From Calothrix sp. PCC 7103 (GTDB taxonomy: Bacteria > Cyanobacteriota > Cyanobacteriia > Cyanobacteriales > Nostocaceae): a stretch of DNA of 64,000 nucleotides. The translations under genes were made by a program, and so were the position numbers. This document shows, one piece after another, positions 63,026 to 64,000 of this stretch. The stretch's first letter is position 1, and each line of letters opens with the position of its first letter. The notes under the pieces are model-generated. The model was not told where the DNA came from and searched no databases. It saw only the letters and a list, made by a program, of their open reading frames with translations. The stretch lies in NCBI RefSeq assembly GCF_000331305.1, contig NZ_KB217478.1:8215481-8279480 (forward strand), in the 5' to 3' direction.

Positions 63026-64000
63026 TGAAAATCCATGTGCTTGTCGTTGATGATGCCGTCATCGTTCGCAATCGGGTTTCCAAGATATTATCCACCGTAC
63101 CAGAAATCGAAGCTGTCTCTGTAGCAGCAAGTGGTAAAATAGCCCTTTTAAAAATTCCTCAAGTCCATCCAGATATCATTATCTTGGATGTGGAAATGCC
63201 CGAAATGAATGGTTTAGAGACACTCGTTGAAATTCGACGACACTATCCAAAACTACCTGTAATTATGTTTAGTGCCTCAACTGTATTAGGCGCCGCAACC
63301 ACATTAGACGCTTTAATGTTGGGCGCCAACGATTATGCTACCAAACCAAGTAACCTCACAAGCATAGAAGCAGCAAACCACCACATCCTCACAGAACTAG
63401 TACCCAAAATAAAAGTATTGAGTGCTGAGTACAAAATTCAGGGTAATAAGGCACCTGACAATAGTAGTAAAATACCTCCTTTACTCCCTCCCACTCAGCA
63501 CTCACTAATCAGCACTCACTACTCAGCACTCACTACTATTGATATCGTCGCAATTGGTGTTTCTACAGGCGGACCCAATGCGTTAGCAGAAATTTTACCC
63601 AAAATCCCTGCTAATTTTCCTGCCGCGATTTTGATTGTTCAACACATGCCACCAATGTTTACTAAGCTGATGGCAGAACGTTTGGCATCAAAATGTCAAA
63701 TTCCTGTAGCTGAAGCTATTTCTGGCACAACTGTAAAACCAGGACATATTTGGATTGCACCTGGTGATTTTCATCTAGAAGTTTTGCGCCTCGAAGATAC
63801 CGTAAAACTTATAACTAATCAAGCACCACCAGAAAATTCTTGCCGTCCTGCTGTTGACGTTCTATTCCGTTCGGTTGCAAAAATTTACGGAAACAAATCT
63901 TTGGCTGTTGTGTTGACAGGTATGGGAAAGGACGGATTACAAGGTGCTGAACATATTCGCGCTTGTGGTGGTCATATTTTCGTCCAAGACCAAGCTTCTA
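63025..64000 (+). CDS. cheB: Chemotaxis methylesterase CheB, C-terminus cut by window edge
   Basis: The frame from ATG 63025 runs off the right edge at about 325 residues. It has a receiver (VLVVDDAVIVRNRV, ILDVEMPEMNG, with KP near 113), a linker (about 133-172), and the methylesterase domain (VAIGVSTGGPNAL with the catalytic Ser, IVQHMPPMFT with His, LTGMGKDGLQGA with Asp). It removes receptor methyl groups or deamidates. Only the last residues are missing. The linker DNA (63480-63535) is a run of CTCAGCACTCACTA-type units like an intergenic repeat. Confidence 0.92.
   Translation, partial: MKIHVLVVDDAVIVRNRVSKILSTVPEIEAVSVAASGKIALLKIPQVHPDIIILDVEMPEMNGLETLVEIRRHYPKLPVIMFSASTVLGAATTLDALMLGANDYATKPSNLTSIEAANHHILTELVPKIKVLSAEYKIQGNKAPDNSSKIPPLLPPTQHSLISTHYSALTTIDIVAIGVSTGGPNALAEILPKIPANFPAAILIVQHMPPMFTKLMAERLASKCQIPVAEAISGTTVKPGHIWIAPGDFHLEVLRLEDTVKLITNQAPPENSCRPAVDVLFRSVAKIYGNKSLAVVLTGMGKDGLQGAEHIRACGGHIFVQDQAS

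Overview
The window is a stretch of cyanobacterial chromosome of low G+C content. The cyanobacterial markers are psbA (photosystem II D1), petG and cytM, an NblS/Hik33-type kinase beside purD, a CAAD-domain protein, DUF3370 and DUF6391 proteins, and a CYP110-like P450. Many short palindromic repeats, an NHLM-type peptide exporter and a LEVG-type PEP-CTERM protein point to a filamentous member of the Nostocales. That last step is inference. One compositional oddity runs through the whole window: the palindrome GGCGCC occurs about once per 600 bases (roughly 105 counted by eye), while the usual cyanobacterial palindrome GCGATCGC was not seen.

Layout. 1-2.4 kb: a minus-strand run of a glycosyltransferase (cut by the window edge), DUF2809 and DUF6391 genes, then a small LuxR regulator. 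2.7-9.7 kb: sugar kinases (fructokinase, gluconokinase), an acyltransferase, a P450 with a 43-aa repeat peptide downstream, a YifB/ComM ATPase and a HIT protein. 9.8-11.2 kb: psbA with a recognisable promoter, a palindrome over the -35 box, a leader hairpin and a terminator. 11.3-14.2 kb: four consecutive damaged genes (DUF1877, MFS, DUF4258 beside an intact YgiT-type zinc finger gene, AAA ATPase). 14.3-18.4 kb: recR (no usual start codon), a marR gene and a membrane protein gene sharing one palindromic operator, three small unknown proteins and a HAD phosphatase. 18.6-21.8 kb: a family 39 glycosyltransferase and a GH5 protein lacking its acid/base glutamate. 22.1-33.3 kb: the two ABC subunits of an NHLM-type peptide exporter, 5 kb apart, with stress-type genes between them. 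33.8-44.5 kb: PEP-CTERM protein, nadC, NTF2-like, Uma2, argS, Nudix, two unknown cyanobacterial proteins, and a divergent HxlR-receiver fusion/SDR pair. 44.8-55.8 kb: truncated polysaccharide deacetylase, DUF3370, pyroglutamyl peptidase-like, hisH, rsmD, petG, cytM, an epimerase, purD and nblS. 55.8-64 kb: a chemotaxis-type module with a hybrid kinase, CheC and CheY on the minus strand and CheA, CheW, a soluble MCP and CheB (cut by the edge) on the plus strand.

The intergenic regions carry at least six families of short palindromic or dispersed repeats. A 100-bp MITE-like element interrupts a duplicated small gene. At least eleven genes are broken or remnants, so this chromosome appears to be accumulating pseudogenes. 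Several genes missing from a length-based gene search were read directly from the sequence: petG, the 43-aa repeat peptide, the edge-truncated glycosyltransferase and cheB, and the remnants of EEP-phosphatase, LuxR, HNH and P-loop genes.
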